A DNA stretch of 64,000 nt from Sarcocystis neurona (taxonomy: Eukaryota; Apicomplexa; Conoidasida; Eucoccidiorida; Sarcocystidae): NCBI GenBank assembly GCA_000727475.1, contig KL647321.1, positions 451,536 through 515,535 of the forward strand, written 5' to 3'. This document shows, piece by piece, positions 25,133 through 33,819 of the stretch (its first letter is position 1; every line of letters starts with the position of its first letter). A model generated the notes under the pieces. The model saw only the letters and a program-made list of their open reading frames with translations, ran no database searches and was not told where the DNA came from. Both the position numbers and the translations under genes were made by a program.

Positions 25133-26584
25133 TGCTTCTCCTGCTCTTGTTGCTGCTGTTTCTTGCTCTTCGGTCTCTTCTCCTGCTGCAGCCGCACGTG
25201 TTGCAGCTGCCGACCTTCCCTCCTTCGCTGCAGGTGTAAGAAGCGGAGGCGGAGCAGCAGCTGTTGCTGCTGTGTGTCGCGGCTGCTGCTGCGGTTCCGC
25301 AGCCCCAGACAGCAGCAGCACGGGAGGCGTCTCAGGCGCCAGCAGACTCAACACGCCCACCTCATGCTGCTCGTCCATCTGTTGCTCCTCCGCTATTCGG
25401 CTTTCTTTGCCCTCGCGTTCTTCATCTGGTTCATTCCTCCACTTGGCGCCTGCACCAGCAGCAGCAGTAGGGCCGTCTTCGGTAGTGCAGTTGTCTGCAG
25501 TTTCTGCTGCTGCGTCTCGGTTGTTGTCTCTCCACGTCGTTGAAACAGCAGCAGCGGCACCAGAACCAGCCGCAGCGGCACTTCCTCCTCCTTCTCCTCC
25601 TCTTTGTGCTGTTGCTGCTCCCGACTGCGGAGTGCTGCTGCTGCTGCCGGTCGAAGCGGCCCCAGCTGCTGCAGCAGGGCTACTGCAACTCCTGCTGCTT
25701 CCTCGAGTGACGGGCACGACGTACAACAGAAAGCGTTCGCAAGGAGAAAGCCGCAGAATAGAGGCCAGCGGCTTTCGAAAAGGCACACACCACCGCGCAG
25801 GCAAACCTCCTTTCTTCCCTTCCTCTCGGCGTGGACTGCTGCTGCTGCTGCTGTTGCTGTCGCTTGAGCAAGCCCTGCTGCGCCCTGTTTGGCTCACGCC
25901 CGGGACACTGCGTTTCTGTCCCCACGCGTGCAGTGACTTGTTGCAGCTGCTGCTGCGGGATCTGCTGCTGCGGCCGAGATGGACGAGCAGCAGCGAGGAG
26001 GCGGGGTGAATATCGTCGGCAGCGAGAGGAGGGGCTCCCTGGGGGGGTGCCAGCAGCAGGTGGCCAGCAGCTGCTCCAGGCGAGGGCAATGCTGCTGCTG
26101 CTGCTGCGGTGGGGGAAACCGACGAAGCGCGAGTGGGGTCGAGAAATACTCGCTGGTGAATGACCCTCTTGTGCAGTTCGTCGAGAAGAATGCGTTGCAG
26201 CAGCTGCGGCCCCCGTCCGGCTGCAGCAGCAGCTGCTGCTGCTGCCTGCGTCTCGGCTTTCCAGGTGTACAGACACCGCGAAAAGTGGACAACCGGCAGT
26301 TGAGAGTAGTATCGCAGCTCTGCCTCCGTCAACGCAGGGGGAGGAGAAGCAGAAGAATATTCTAACCTCCCCACTCGCTGATTTAACATACACGTGCGCA
26401 GCTTCTCTTCCATCTCGACCGCCCCACACGCTGTTGCTGCGCGACCTGCTGCTGCTGCTGCGGAACCTGCTGCTGCACCTCTACGACCTCCTGCTCCTGC
26501 AGAGACTGGCCCCGATGCTGTCGGGCTTGCCGACGATCCGCGTGCTGCCGCTACCGCGCCTCCTCCTCCCCCTGCTCCTGCCAT
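6872..26584 (-). CDS. RMC1: RMC1/Mic1-domain protein, nine-exon reconstruction
   Basis: Homologue of RMC1 (C18orf8, Drosophila Bulli), which joins Mon1-Ccz1, the exchange factor that loads Rab7 on late endosomes and lysosomes. Nine minus-strand segments occur in the same order as human RMC1, with no rearrangement: an N-terminal beta-propeller in exons 1-5 and the helical Mic1 domain (PF07035 family) in exons 6-9. Diagnostic blocks are DDIIVVHHQ plus LLYDIF (human NLVVVHHQ..VIFDI), ITPLMIHGP, ALEYMKALL, LQYHVLQDS and LVEILIELKQ. GT-AG borders are in matching phase at most junctions; the exon 6-7 junction is unsettled and exon 3 has a one-base frame break. Predicted length is about 2,200 residues against roughly 650 in human, the excess being Gln/Ala/Ser/Glu-rich insertions between conserved blocks. 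Start ATG at 26584 is a choice, not proven. Confidence 0.82.
7826..9955 (-). other. RMC1 intron 8, with CAG/CTG repeats
   Basis: 2,130-bp intron. It holds CAG repeats at about 9050-9270 and GCT/CTG repeats at 9560-9790 that create an Ala-rich minus-strand frame (9517-9831) ending in a stop. That frame is probably intronic because exon 8 and exon 9 join directly, in phase, across a conserved block. Confidence 0.7.
9956..10443 (-). CDS. RMC1: RMC1 exon 8, Gln-rich insertion in the Mic1 domain
   Basis: Acceptor cacctgttgctgctacag and donor CTAAAACAG/GTGAGC are both strong. It begins in phase 1 and ends in phase 0. The first residues, GDILRQLLQYHVLQDS, match human LFYMLHQFLQYHVLSDS, and the last, ASLDMALRQREWKTLVEIL, match human LSLDMLKRLSTANDEIVEVL. 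Between them lie about 110 residues made largely of Gln, Leu, Glu and Arg, encoded by a long interrupted CAG array. In human these two blocks are separated by about 15 residues, so the array is an insertion into a helical domain. Confidence 0.88.
10444..11339 (-). other. RMC1 intron 7, TA microsatellite-rich
   Basis: 896-bp intron dominated by interrupted (TA)n and ACATATATAC-type microsatellite at about 10725-10975 and 11180-11315. No coding block is visible. Confidence 0.75.
11340..11769 (-). CDS. RMC1: RMC1 exon 7, start of the Mic1 helical repeat
   Basis: The 3' end is firm: AAAAGAG/GTACTC donor in phase 1, which joins exon 8 to give YFKR-GDILRQ. The conserved stretch is AYLLAVALEYMKALLTQHLL followed by PHRLLQTFIFDACVYF, matching human HKFVIAVLMEYIRSLNQFQI and the next helix. 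Upstream comes a low-complexity insertion with Ser, Gly and Ala runs. The 5' border is less sure: an acceptor at 11770 (gtgctactgctgcag) gives phase 0, and a second possible acceptor lies near 11500 just before SSSSLDAHAY. Confidence 0.75.
11770..13592 (-). other. RMC1 intron 6, with CAG array, TA tracts and tandem repeats
   Basis: Holds CAG/CTG repeats at 11815-12105, TA-rich microsatellite at 12430-12560 and a tandem repeat at 12904-13345. A minus-strand frame at about 11990-12223 is open and partly hydrophobic, so a small extra exon cannot be ruled out, but I see no match to RMC1 in it. Confidence 0.55.
12904..13345. repeat. Tandem repeat, 100-125-bp unit, four copies
   Basis: Units start near 12904, 13031, 13131 and 13251. 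Each carries a GAGATGTGAAAATACC-type box, then CACTCACTCCA(G/A)A(C/T)GC, then a variable TA tract, then TGGACAGCTACATCGATA and TGTCTGCCGT. Differences in unit length come mostly from the TA tract. Confidence 0.85.
13593..14516 (-). CDS. RMC1: RMC1 exon 6
   Basis: The acceptor is strong (ttggtggccacctggcaaacag) and phase 0. The exon starts AIALQVMQQRRRCRAQVL, followed by a helix through LVAQRYRRAIETVPEQ, matching human FLLQRKECKMVILSV to DKLNHEYKKYLDA. It ends with TVLTERDIIFSVLYPHAVE, matching human AVLDQSDVYTHVLSAFVE. Between these lie about 220 residues rich in Ala, Gln, Ser and Pro. The donor is uncertain: GAA/GTCCGT at 13593 keeps phase 0 with exon 7 but is a weak site; the frame otherwise runs to a TAA at 13575. 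Confidence 0.8.
14517..16318 (-). other. RMC1 intron 5, long pyrimidine tract and CTG arrays
   Basis: On the coding strand the last 700 bp or so of the intron (14540-15250 on the plus map) are pyrimidine-rich, followed upstream by CTG/CAG arrays (15260-16310). The minus strand has a long open frame here (up to 16056) rich in Gln, Ser and Asn, starting with an ATG. I treat it as intronic because exons 5 and 6 join in phase 0 through a conserved block. Confidence 0.65.
16319..16437 (-). CDS. RMC1: RMC1 exon 5, end of the propeller
   Basis: A 119-nt exon encoding AARYVGGHYVIDDAGGGVYR, then LRLNRNAFMHRLLLEKQSL. It matches human IVFQPDIIISASQGYLWNLQ and KLEPIVNLLPDKG. The donor CCCTG/GTAAAG is phase 0 and joins exon 6. 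The acceptor lies in gcatgCAGCAGCAG: three consecutive CAGs could each serve, all keeping the frame and changing the product by one alanine each. Confidence 0.85.
16438..18043 (-). other. RMC1 intron 4
   Basis: 1,606-bp intron composed mainly of a TA microsatellite block (16660-17570), plus CTG repeats at 17730-17900. Confidence 0.75.
16660..17570. repeat. About 0.9 kb of TA/CATA microsatellite
   Basis: Interrupted (TA)n, (CATA)n and ACACATATATAC segments with almost no other sequence. Pure TA runs of 20-30 bp occur at several points, for example near 16976-16997 and 17337-17363. A short motif, CAGACTCATA or CAGGCTCATA, recurs between TA runs. Confidence 0.9.
18044..19198 (-). CDS. RMC1: RMC1 exon 4, largest low-complexity insertion
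   Basis: Acceptor ttgttttctttttag is excellent. The start, GEMELSVLDDIIVVHHQ, then HATLLYDIFEYP, matches human GKFALNVVDNLVVVHHQ and VIFDI. ITPLMIHGPVGM matches human QIPITGPAAV. The donor TTGT/GTGAGA (phase 1) joins exon 5 as LQTIDL-S-AARYVGG. Of about 385 codons, fewer than 80 look conserved; the rest are runs of Ala, Ser, Gly and Glu, including 13 consecutive Glu then Gln near 18090-18130. The same DNA is also open on the plus strand, which I read as a repeat shadow. Confidence 0.85.
19199..20685 (-). other. RMC1 intron 3
   Basis: 1,487-bp intron containing TA-rich microsatellite (19290-19680), a tandem repeat at 19771-20200 and TA again at 20230-20255. On the coding strand its 5' part (20340-20680) is pyrimidine-rich. 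Confidence 0.75.
19771..20200. repeat. Tandem repeat, 55-80-bp unit, about seven copies
   Basis: Each unit has GAGAGA-type purines followed by GACAGCTCGTATGTGTGTAT-like sequence and a TA tract. Starts fall near 19771, 19840, 19896, 19958, 20028, 20109 and 20170. Copies are diverged. Confidence 0.8.
20686..20985 (-). CDS. RMC1: RMC1 exon 3, with a one-base frame break in a C run
   Basis: Acceptor ggtgcacgtttgcag, phase 0. The first part reads LPRISLNLPLWQ, then FLLVYEKIFCVHVDS and GRVSMRYLA, matching human LPKFEIELP, MATIYGQLYVLFLRHHS and EVVLYHLP. The last part reads PHPDVVLDCLQPG and ends at CCCG/GTAAAT in phase 1, which joins exon 4 to give VVLDCLQPG-EMELSVLDD (human HILKLNRTGKFALNVVDN). 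The two parts are in different frames. The switch falls in a run of 11 C (plus-strand G at 20827-20837); 12 or 9 would restore one frame. Sequencing or assembly error, or a real slippage allele, are the options. Confidence 0.75.
20986..23588 (-). other. RMC1 intron 2
   Basis: 2,603-bp intron. Next to exon 3 it is pyrimidine-rich on the coding strand for about 700 bp (21010-21690). Then come a spaced tandem repeat (21970-22710), a short non-repetitive stretch (22790-23230) and TA microsatellite (23230-23570). Confidence 0.75.
21970..22710. repeat. Spaced repeat with TACTGAGNAAACAGTCTTCAC box, about 15 copies
   Basis: A box close to TACTGAGCAAACAGTCTTCA recurs every 35-70 bp, separated by TATATATA tracts of variable length. 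Clear copies are at 22014, 22082, 22129, 22210, 22274, 22339 and 22603; others are diverged. Confidence 0.85.
23589..24203 (-). CDS. RMC1: RMC1 exon 2
   Basis: A 615-nt exon, phase 0 at both ends. It starts FCYDPPSLTSRRRLLQPCQ then MAWAILCPPP, which after exon 1 (ITREAVELLT) matches human ITDQGIEFYQVLPEKRSL, KLLKSHNLNVNWYMYCP. It later reads VAGAFVLAVGERTLQPFLLL, matching human SAVILLSTTVLENVLQPFHF. Ala, Ser, Pro and Gln-rich sequence is inserted between and after these blocks. The acceptor (ttgtgggcgcgtgcag) is adequate; the donor GGCGTG/GTAGGA is good. Confidence 0.8.
24204..24976 (-). other. RMC1 intron 1
   Basis: 773-bp intron. CAG/CTG repeats lie next to exon 2 and TA/GTATAT microsatellite occupies 24560-24960. 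Confidence 0.7.
24977..26584 (-). CDS. RMC1: RMC1 exon 1 (5' end tentative)
   Basis: An uninterrupted frame of 536 codons from an ATG in good context (gaccATGGCA) to an ACC/GTGCGT donor. The last part, VLQAFWIPS then TICLITREAVELLT, matches human ILGFCWTSSTEIVFITDQGI. LASILRLSPCERFLLYVV resembles human VKCIKFSLENKILAVQRT. The N-terminal third, with EAELRYYSQLPVVHFSRCLY and LDELHKRVIHQRVFLDP, I cannot align with confidence; it may be a lineage-specific extension or include an unseen intron. Gly/Ala and Ser runs are frequent. The frame is open 46 codons further upstream, so an earlier start or upstream exon is possible. Confidence 0.65.
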
Positions 26585-29300
26585 GGTCTCACAGGAGGAC
26601 GGCTTCGCTGCTACTGCTGCTGCCTTCCTAGCTCCCGCCCAGGCTGCTGCTGCTGCTGCTGGCAGCGCTGTTCTACCACCAAGACCAGCAGCAGCACAAG
26701 GAAGATTTTGGTGCTCTCTCAACTTCCGCCGTCCGCCGTTGTCCCCCTAGCCTTTATTCTCGGCTGCTGTAATCGCCACGAACGATTCCCCCCCCGGCCC
26801 CCCGGCGCCTCCTCACTACGGGCCTGCTCCTGTTGCTCTTGTCCTTCCCGCTGCTTCTCGATCTCTTGCTACTCCTGTTGCTGATACTCTTGCTGCTGCT
26901 GCGGCTGCCGTGTTCTCGCCGCTTTTGGTGTTGATACTCTTCGCTGCTGTTATTGATACTCTTGCTGCTGTTGCTGCTGACACTCCTGTGCAGCTCCTAC
27001 TGCTGCCCTGTTGTTGCCGCTGCTGCGACTGACACACCCGCAGTTGCTGCTGCTGCCGTCTGCTTGCTGCTGCTGGACGCGCTGGCACATCTGCCTTTTC
27101 GGTCAGCCAACAGTTGTTGCTGTTCCTGCGCCGCTGTGAGAGGCATATCATCTGCGGCAGCAGCTGCTGCGACAACTCTCTCTCAACCGCTACAAGCGCC
27201 GTTGCTGCTGCTGCTGTTGTTGCTGCTGCTGCTGGTGTTGCGGCTGCTACGTCGCAGGGGAAGAACAGCAAGAACTGGCCGGAGTTCCAGCAGCAGCACT
27301 TCGGAGTCCACCGTCACATTCTTCTTTTCCTCACACCAGCAGCAGCGTGCGCGTCGAGCAGCAGCACCAGCGACGACAGCAGCGGCGACGGCGACCGCAC
27401 ACGAAGCGCACCACCCACGCGAGGTCCCTCAGCAGCGCTGGCAGAGTAGCAGCAGCAGCAGCAAGAGCAGAAGACCGGCAGCAGCGGTCGCAGCAGCAGC
27501 GGTCGCAGCAGCAGCGGTCGCAGCAGCAATAATGGGGACGAAATGGGAGGGAGAAGGGAAACAGAAGGAGAGTAGCGCCACCGCCAAACTTGTGACAGAA
27601 GCAACAATGAGAAGGACCCGCCGAAAGGCTCCCAAAAAGAAGCAGGATCAGCAGCAACGGCAGCGGAGGCCGTTGCAGCAGCAGCAGCACGACGGAGCCG
27701 GCCACACACGCCCGTCCACCAGCAGCCGTAGAAACCCGCGGCGCCCAGGAGTCCCGCGACGGCAGAAGAGCAGCAGAGGAAGGAGGACTGCTGCAGCAGC
27801 CAGACGAGTCTGCAGGAGTCCTGAGGCCGCAGCAGCGGCACCAGCAGCAGCCGGCAAATGCCGCAGGCAAGCGGCACAGTCCCCCGATGACTGCGCGAAC
27901 TTCTGCACCTTGCAACTTATCTTCTTCATTCGATCCCAGCAAGAGGGAGAAGAGAGAAAGTGCAGGCGGCAAGGTACGACTGTGTCTGCTGCTGCGGAAC
28001 AGCGTCGTCCCCTCCAAGTGTCCGAGACGCCTGTGTGCATGCACAGGCACCCCCGTCTTTCGCAGGGCGGAAAAAAGAGAAGAGAAAAAGGGCGAGACAG
28101 AGAGGAGAAGTGACGGATGGGGGGAAAAGTAGGAGACCCAAACAGCGAAATGTTGGAGGGGAGGGGAGAAATATCGACGGACGGGGAGGGAGACACGAGG
28201 GGGGGGAGAAGAGGGAGACGAGACGGGAAGGGGAGGAGAGGGGGGGGCGATAAATGAAAGGGGAGGGGGGGGGGGACAAAAAGTGACGGACGGGCAGAGC
28301 GACGTGAGAGACGAGACGAGAGGAGATGCGACGGACCCGAGGAGGAAAACGAAGAGAAAAGGAGCGCAGGAAGGCAATGGCGTTGTAGCTGCTGCTGCTG
28401 CTGAAGTGCGCGCTGCATGCAGAGAGACAGCGAAAGAGCGCGTCCGGAGCCTCGAGGCAGTTGTGGGGTCTCCGTCAAGATAATGCTTGTGGAAGAGTGA
28501 ATATGTGGGAAGGAACAGAGAGAAGAAAGAGAGAGAATGGAAGATAAGGAGGCAACCGATTTACGTCTCCGGGCTGCACACAAAGAAAGAGAAAACGGAG
28601 GAGACAGACGAGAGTGCCCCACGGTGTGTCGGGTCGTGAGACGGAGAAGAGAAGAAAGTTCAAACACAGCAGCAGGAGCAGGAGCAGCAGGAATGGCGGC
28701 AGCAGTAGTAGCAGCAATAGTGGCGGCAGTGGCAACAGCAGTAGCAGCAACAATAGCAGCAGCAGTAGCAGCAGGCAAAATGGCGTGTGTGCATGCAGGG
28801 TTTTATGTCTGCGGCAGCGGGTGGTGGAATTGCCTGCGCAGCCATACGTAGACACACGCACACACCCGTCTTTATCTCCCTAATCATTTACGGATATACA
28901 ACTATCTATATATATGTTATCTATGCCTCTACGTGTAGGCATATGCGCGGACAGCCAGAAAGAGAGAAGAAAGAAAAAGTGAGAGACGAAGGAGAAAGAG
29001 AGAGGCGCCTGTGTGGCTGCTGGTGACGTCCTCCGTCTGTCTTGACGAGGAGCACGCGCATGCACAGATACGCAACGCCGGCGCTGTTCGCATGCAGCAG
29101 AAAAAAAAGAGAAATGCTGCTCTCGCGGCAGAGGAGAAAGTGTGTGCCTCTACAAAGACACGCGAGCTTCCGCTGGTGTCTCATCCCAGCACGTGTGTCT
29201 ACCAGCGAAGATAATCGAGAAATGCCCGCCTGCCTTGCAAACTGCCACCACACTCTCTCAATAGAAACCCCACGCCGTGAAGAGAGGCTGCGCGTCAGCC
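26585..29300. other. CTG/CAG-rich and purine-rich DNA upstream of RMC1, no sure gene
   Basis: CTG arrays fill 26820-27530 and are open on both strands. From about 27930 to 28660 the plus strand is strongly purine-rich (GGAGA/GAAGA), with G runs near 28200-28275. (GCA/GTA)n follows at 28660-28780. Promoter elements of the RMC1-like gene should be here but cannot be picked out by eye. Confidence 0.5.
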
Positions 29301-29329
29301 CTGGCGCCTTTACACTCCCTCCCCGCCAT

Positions 29330-29600
29330 GCTGCTGCTGCTCCACCTGCTGCTGCTCCACCTGCTGCTGCTCCACCTGCTGCTGCTCCACCTGCTGCTGT
29401 TCTCCCTGCTGCTGTTCTCCCTGCTGCTGCTGCCCTGCTGGTCTACCTGATGCTGCTGTCCCTGCTGCTGTTCTCCCTGCTGCTCTTGCCCTGCTGCTGC
29501 TCCACCTGCCGCTGCTGCCCCTGCTGCTGCTGTCCCTGCTGCTGCTGTCCCTGCTGCTGCTGTCCCTGCTGCTGCTGTCCCTGCTGCTGCTCCTTCGGCT
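29330..29600. repeat. Two 15-bp minisatellites (QQQVE and RDSSS frames)
   Basis: First array: CTGCTGCTGCTCCAC, four to five copies at 29336-29400, drifting into CTGCTGCTGTTCTCC. Second array: TGCTGCTGCTGTCCC, about four copies at 29520-29590. Read on the minus strand they encode repeated pentapeptides such as QQQVE. Units are triplet runs broken by one fixed non-CTG step. Confidence 0.85.
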
Positions 29601-29609
29601 CTGTTGTGC

Positions 29610-31100
29610 TTGAGATGCCGCTGTCGGTGGCAGCCGGATTGTTGCTGCTGCTGGTATACCTGTCCATGCGGCAGACGGAGCTGTGTCGTCACCGCCTGGA
29701 GCAGTGAAAAGCCCTGCTGCCGCGGCAGGTATTGTTACTGTTGCCGTTACTGCTGCTGCTGGTGCGTGCGTGGCTGTTGCTGCAGTCTCGTGCGAAGTGG
29801 AGGAACACGTGTGCGGGTCTGCCGGGCCTGACGTCGGAGCTGCTGCTGCTCTCATCGGCAGCCGTTGCTCAAAGAAGCGCAGCGCTGCTGCTGCTGTTCT
29901 TGGGTGTCTGCATGCGCGGCGAGTATTATTCTGTTCAGCGAAGATTGTCCTTCCTCACTGCTCCCTTGTTGGTTCCTCCTTCTCCTGGCACCTTGTCAGC
30001 TGCTTCAGAAAGTCCGCGTTGGCGGGACGGTCTCTGCAGCAGCGGCAGATAGCGCCACAAGCAAGAAAAGCGACAGAAAAAGCGCCAGCGAGGCCTGGCA
30101 TTGCGGGTGGCAGCCACGCACATGCGAAGTCCAACGGATACAGCGATATTACACGTGTGCTAGCTATCTCTTTGGCAGAAACGCTGTCCCATCGCTGCTC
30201 CCGCGTCTTCTGCAGGGCCGCAGGAGAAAAAGGAGCAGATGCTACAGAAAGACAGCCTTAAGAAAAGATGCAGTCGCGCCACTTTTGTTAGACAACGCTG
30301 CAGCACAGCAGCAGCCGTGCTGCTGGTCCGAACAGCGGACGCTCAACCAACCGTCGCCTGCTGCTGCTGCTGGTGCTGCTGCTGCTACGCGGGTCGCCGA
30401 ATGAGCCATTGCTGCTCCTCTGCCGCAGAACTGGGGCTGCCGCCCAAGAGCCGCTGCTGTTGCTGCTGGCGGCTCCGGCTGCCGCTGCTGCTGCCGGTTT
30501 GGCCGCGTCTGCTGCTGCCCGGTGTAGTTGGTGTGGCGCCGGTGGTGGCCGGCGGGATGCCCTCCGATGGTGCGAGACAGCGCTGCTGGGCAGCTGTTGT
30601 TGGCTGCTGCGGCGTCAGAAGAAAACTAGCTGTCAAACGGTTCCTCAGGCGTGGTAGCTTCTACAAAGATAGTGTAGTTACGCACTTCGTCACGCACGGG
30701 TGTGAACCACTCTGGCTCGGAGTGCTGCCTCCCTGCTCGTCGTAGCCTTTGCTGAGGCTGCCGTGGTGCCTGCTGCCACTGCTGCTGCCGTACTGTGTAA
30801 CTACTTCCGGTCGATCTGCCGGTTGTTTGCCACGGGCGTCTTCAGCGCTGCTGCTGTTCGCTGAACTCTCTTGTGAACCACGCCATCGGCTTCAGGCAGG
30901 CGGGCTGCGGCTGGCAGGGAGAGGCAAGTCCTTTTGCTGCTGCTGCTGTCAGTCGGCAATATTCTTCTCCTCCTCGTCCTCGTCGACCTCGTGCACCAGG
31001 GCGTGGGCGGCCGCTGGTCGGCTGGGTTGCTGCTACACACGGATCAGCTCGTGCTGCGCTGCGGTATCGCGCTGCTGGCGACGAGGCGCTGGTCCTGCCC
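29610..31100. other. CTG-interspersed DNA, no sure gene
   Basis: Frames are open on both strands through CTG/GCT clusters. Non-repetitive islands, for example at 30000-30300, have no recognisable coding block. An exon of an unknown gene could be hidden here. Confidence 0.4.
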
Positions 31101-31109
31101 TTAACCGTC

Positions 31110-31520
31110 GTCACTCACGCAGAGAAACTGCTGCTGCTGCTGTTGCTGACACAGAGAAACTGCTGCTGGTGCAGCTCTTGTTACTGACGCAGAGAGACTG
31201 CTGATGCTGCCGTTGCTGATACAGAGAAACTGCTGCAGCTCCCGTTGCCGACGCAGAGACACTGCTGTTGCTGCCGTTGCTGACAACACAGAGAAACTGC
31301 TGCAGCTCCTGTTGTTGACAAAGAGAGACACTGCCGCTGCTGCTGACACGGAGCACTAACGCTGCTGTTGTTGACGCAGAAAAACTTCTGCTGCCACTGC
31401 TGCGGGCACAGAACCTGCTGCAGCTGCTGTTGCCGACGCAGAGCCACTGCGTGTTTCTGCTGACGCAGAGAAGCTGCTGCTGCCGCTTCTGTTGCTGACG
31501 CAGAGAAAATGCTGCTGCTG
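31110..31520 (+). repeat. Degenerate minisatellite, GTTGCTGACGCAGAGAAACTGCTGC unit
   Basis: About ten diverged copies of a 35-45-bp unit built on TGCTGACGCAGAGAAACTGCTGC. Read in the GCT frame it gives a repeated AVADAEKLL-like peptide. Indels put copies in different frames, so it is not one clean coding array now. Confidence 0.8.
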
Positions 31521-31667
31521 CGGCTCTCTCTCCAGGCGTTGTTGCGCTGGTGGTGCTACTGCAGCGTTACCACGCGCTGTAACTGCTGCTGCCGTGGCTC
31601 CTCCACCCTGGTGCCGGCACCGCTCCAGTCGTACGCCGGTGTCTCAGCTGATTGCTCCCGTGTACAG

Positions 31668-31775
31668 GTGACTTTTTGTGAACGTTCATCAGTTCCCCAT
31701 CGATCGCTCTGCAGCCAGCGAAGCACATATTCCCTGTACTGCTTCTCACGCCTCACAACCTTACAGACATCACGC
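31668..31775. repeat. Diverged duplicate of 33088-33190
   Basis: GACTTTTTGTGAACGTTCAT and the following CAGTTCCCCATCGATCGC here correspond to CTACTTTTTGTGAACCCTCA and CAGTTCCTCATCGCTCGC at 33091. Similarity continues through TGTACTGCTTCTCACGCCTCA versus CGTACTCCTTCTCAGGCCTCA. On the minus strand both copies read a related peptide (RREKQY versus RPEKEY). Confidence 0.65.
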
Positions 31776-33087
31776 ACAAAAGGAACAACAACTGCTGCTG
31801 TAGAGAGACCGCCGCCTTAGCTTGGAGGGAAAAGTTCCTCTAAATGTCTACGGCTGGGGAAGGAGGAGGAAGACGTGCAGCATCTCTAGGAAGAAGGTGG
31901 TGGCTGCTGAAGTCTGCCATCTCCTGCGGCACCTTCACATGGCAAAAAGTTGTTGTCACGTCTTCTGCGTCTGACTTCTGACTCTCCACGCGCCGAATAG
32001 CTGCAGGACTTCCTGCTGGCCCACTTGTTGGATTTTCTGTTCCTCATGTGGAACTGAACCAGCACAAGCAGATCGGATCCTACATTCTCACTCATCACCA
32101 CTTTCAGTCCCGCCCTGCGGGCAATGCAGCACTGTGTTCTAGTTTTGACAGATCCTTCTGCAGTCTTTTCTCTGGATGCGCCCGTTCCTCTTCTTTAGAA
32201 AAATATATCCCGCCCTCAGTACCACGCACAAGAGAAATGTAGACGAGCGCTTCCCCAGCGCGCCGGAGTGCGTACCGGTTGTGATATTCGATCCACACCT
32301 GCTGTGCCAGTCCCCAAAGTAGTAGACTTGAGGCCAACGCGCACATGTCTGCAGGTCGGCTGTGAGTATTTTCCTCATTCACACCTGTGCCACCCACTAC
32401 CGTACTGGACTTGAGGCGAACGTGCACATGTCTGCAAATCGGCTTGGCGGATTTCCTTTATTCGAGTTTGACTTGGTGTCGCGTCGGTCACGTCATTGTG
32501 AGGCTTTCTTCGATGTGATTCAAAGACTTCAGCCCTGAGTGTGGCTAGACATTTCTCCGCACACCCTGTACTCTCTACACTTGCACCCACGTGTCTGTAA
32601 ATTTGTTGCCGCGCGTTATGCAGAGTCTACTGTACACAACTGCCTGTCCTTCTGTGTGTTTGAAAGACTTCCCGCTAAACTTCTCGCGAATCTGAAATAG
32701 CGGCGTCCATTGACGATCTCGTAGAGAGCTAATTTACGGCATGCGTCACACGTTTTCTAAAAGGATCAACTAGCCGTAATAGATAATGATAAATTACTCC
32801 GTTCGCTTCGATGTACCTAGAATGGTCGCACGCTTACATTCGCGTCACGTGTGCCTTCCCATAGGGAATTTCGATCTTCTACATTGAGAGCCCGTAAGCG
32901 TGACAACATTAACGCCTCTCCCTCAGGCACAAATTCTCGCTCTCCGGTGCGGAGCTTCCTCGTCCTCTTCCACACGTCAGCCGTGGCACAGTGTTATTCG
33001 ACGTGCGGCACTGCTGTTCGTTTTAGTGTACTGTGACTTTATATCCACAAACATTCCAGCAGCAGTTTTGGACCTACTTGCAATCCA
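31776..33087. other. Repeat-poor stretch with short direct repeats
   Basis: A block with GACTTGAGGCCAACGCGCAC and ATGTCTGCAGGTCGGCT at 32322-32363 recurs in altered form at 32402-32445; a weaker third copy (CCCACGTGTCTGTAAATTTG) is near 32585. Minus-strand frames at 32104-32427 and 31886-32101 read protein-like but are separated by stops in different frames, which suits a decayed gene or separate exons. Product unknown. Confidence 0.4.
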
Positions 33088-33112
33088 TAAGCTACTTTTT
33101 GTGAACCCTCAC

Positions 33113-33411
33113 CAGTTCCTCATCGCTCGCATTTGCGGGGCACTCAACGCAGCAAACAGCCCCTCGTACTCCTTCTCAGGCCTCATCCACCATTCAGACG
33201 CAACGCGCACGACCCTCCGTCTCCCAAGCCTTTCCATCATCCGTCTTCCGACCTCTTTCTTCGATTCCACCACCAAGAATAGAATATGGCACCACTTCTC
33301 ATATACCTTGGTCATGTTCCTTTCGAATTCGTCCATTGGGATAATCCCATACATCAGACAGAAAACTCGCTTTGCAATGTGCGTGAATTTCCTAGACAAC
33401 TTCTTGTTCAC
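33113..33411 (-). CDS. Candidate exon, unknown product
   Basis: About 100 codons open on the minus strand, rich in charged residues (for example FTHIAKRVFCLMYGIIPMDE and ESKKEVGRRMMERLGRRR), ending AMRN at a strong donor, AACTG/GTGAGG. The 5' border is not fixed; an acceptor ending GAG lies near 33425. I do not recognise the family. The plus strand is also open here for about 300 codons, so the strand is a judgement based on composition and on the donor. Confidence 0.35.
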
Positions 33412-33819
33412 TGCTGCTTCCGACTCTCAATCAACCCATCAAGATTGCGCCACACCTGACACGAATATGCTCTGTGCTTTCCGTCCGCCTCCTTTCTCGA
33501 AGCTCTTCAGGTGGTCAGTAGGACGAACCTGCTTCTGCTTACCTGTGGAGAGATACGTTTTGCTACGGCAGACGGAGCTTCTGCTGGTGCTGTCACCGCT
33601 GCAGCGTGTAACACTGTCGGGTAAGTGCTGCTACTCACCTTGCAGTCCTGTTGCTGCAGCTGCTGCTGTTCCTGCAGTCCTGCCGGTGCTGCTGCTCTTC
33701 CTGCGTTTCTGGTGGTGCTGCTTGACTTGCTGTCCTGTTATCAACCATCTGCGGGCCTCACTCTCAAGGAACGAAAGGTTCCACGCATACGTATATTTGA
33801 TTATATGGATATACGCCTG

